Origin: Bacteroidales bacterium Bact_23
GTDB taxonomy: Bacteria; Bacteroidota; Bacteroidia; Bacteroidales; Lentimicrobiaceae
DNA: 7,659 nucleotides
Reading direction: 5' to 3'
Assembly (NCBI GenBank): GCA_001603685.1
Contig: LUZO01000474.1
Span: 1-7,659, forward strand
Each line of letters begins with the position of its first letter. The stretch's first letter is position 1. This document shows positions 7,372 to 7,659 of this stretch, one piece after another. The notes under the pieces are model-generated. The model was not told where the DNA came from, did not search any database, and saw nothing but the letters and a program-made list of their open reading frames with translations. The position numbers were made by a program, and so were the translations under genes.

Positions 7372-7394
7372 CAAACCTTATTTTAATAAGTTTG
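7372..7394. repeat. 23-bp imperfect palindrome containing a perfect plus-strand -7 element
   Basis: CAAA and CTTATT (7372-7375, 7377-7382) pair with AATAAG and TTTG (7385-7390, 7391-7394) around a TT centre, with C7376 unpaired: ten base pairs of dyad symmetry. The right arm contains TAAGTTTG (7387-7394), an exact TAnnTTTG on the plus strand. The left arm gives AAGGTTTG on the minus strand, one base off consensus. It lies just upstream of the candidate -33 of the T9SS gene, so it may be an operator or a rightward promoter. No TTTG -33 element is seen for the plus-strand element. Confidence 0.4.
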
Positions 7395-7638
7395 ACAATA
7401 TTTTAAGCCGGAAACCGGTCAATTTCACCAAAACCGCATAAACATTCACTTATCTAATTACATAAGCTATGTTAATAATTTGTTAAACTTTTCACATTAA
7501 GTTTTTATAATGTCAATTTGCTATATCTCTGTATGTTATGAGTAATTTATAAAATTTTTTCCCGGTTCTTTATTATCTTAAAATTGAAATTTTCGGATAA
7601 TAATCGTTATGTTTTTATAATCATTTTTATTGTAATGC
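7395..7638. other. AT-rich intergenic stretch without a recognisable gene
   Basis: Together with 7310-7394 this forms a gene-free block of about 330 bp that is much richer in A and T than the flanking genes. I see no convincing ORF, tRNA or known RNA. Minor structures are AAACTT/AAGTTT (7485-7490 with 7499-7504, 8-nt loop) and CCGG-AAA-CCGG (7408-7418). A weak rightward promoter may lie at 7584-7615: TTG at 7584-7586, then 21 bp, then TATGTTTT, which misses only the final G of TAnnTTTG. Confidence 0.5.
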
Positions 7639-7659
7639 ATGAACGACAGGGAAGTCATT
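7639..7659 (+). CDS. possible start of a rightward gene, cut by the window edge
   Basis: ATG at 7639 opens seven codons (MNDREVI) that run to the window end without a stop. The place is right: it follows a long AT-rich region and a weak TATGTTTT element 23 bp upstream that would give a leader of roughly 17 nt. Seven residues cannot identify a product. An ATG at 7635 in another frame is also open to the edge, so both the gene and its frame are uncertain. Confidence 0.25.

Overview
The window looks like chromosomal DNA of a member of the Bacteroidota. The evidence is a secreted protein with a C-terminal type IX secretion (T9SS) sorting domain, two signal peptides with a Gln just after the predicted cleavage site, a TAnnTTTG-type -7 promoter element, and mostly A-rich rather than Shine-Dalgarno leaders. 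The species cannot be named from this sequence. I see no mobile element, CRISPR array, tRNA or rRNA.

Layout from left to right. Positions 1-141 are non-coding, with a hairpin region that probably ends transcription. Positions 142-3438 (minus) hold a 1098-residue outer-membrane protein with three modules: a peptidase-MA-like domain that seems to have lost its HExxH site, a WD40/TolB-like (PD40) beta-propeller, and a C-terminal Omp85-like beta-barrel with no visible POTRA domains. A 251-bp divergent gap follows. Positions 3690-4328 and 4356-5546 (plus, 27 bp apart) probably form a two-gene operon: a glyoxalase-II-like metallo-beta-lactamase-fold hydrolase and an M20D amidohydrolase. After a 44-bp convergent gap with a small hairpin, 5591-7309 (minus) encodes a secreted delta-60-repeat beta-propeller with an Ig-like domain and a T9SS type A sorting signal. 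Positions 7310-7659 are AT-rich. They hold the upstream region of that gene, with a 10-bp direct repeat and a 23-bp imperfect palindrome, and possibly the first seven codons of a rightward gene at the edge.

The two minus-strand genes act at the cell envelope (outer membrane and surface). The two plus-strand genes are cytoplasmic zinc/metal hydrolases. Nothing ties all four into one pathway. The most unusual object is the three-module outer-membrane protein, whose combination of a degenerate peptidase, a propeller and an Omp85-like barrel suggests an uncharacterised envelope assembly or translocation role. That role is inference.
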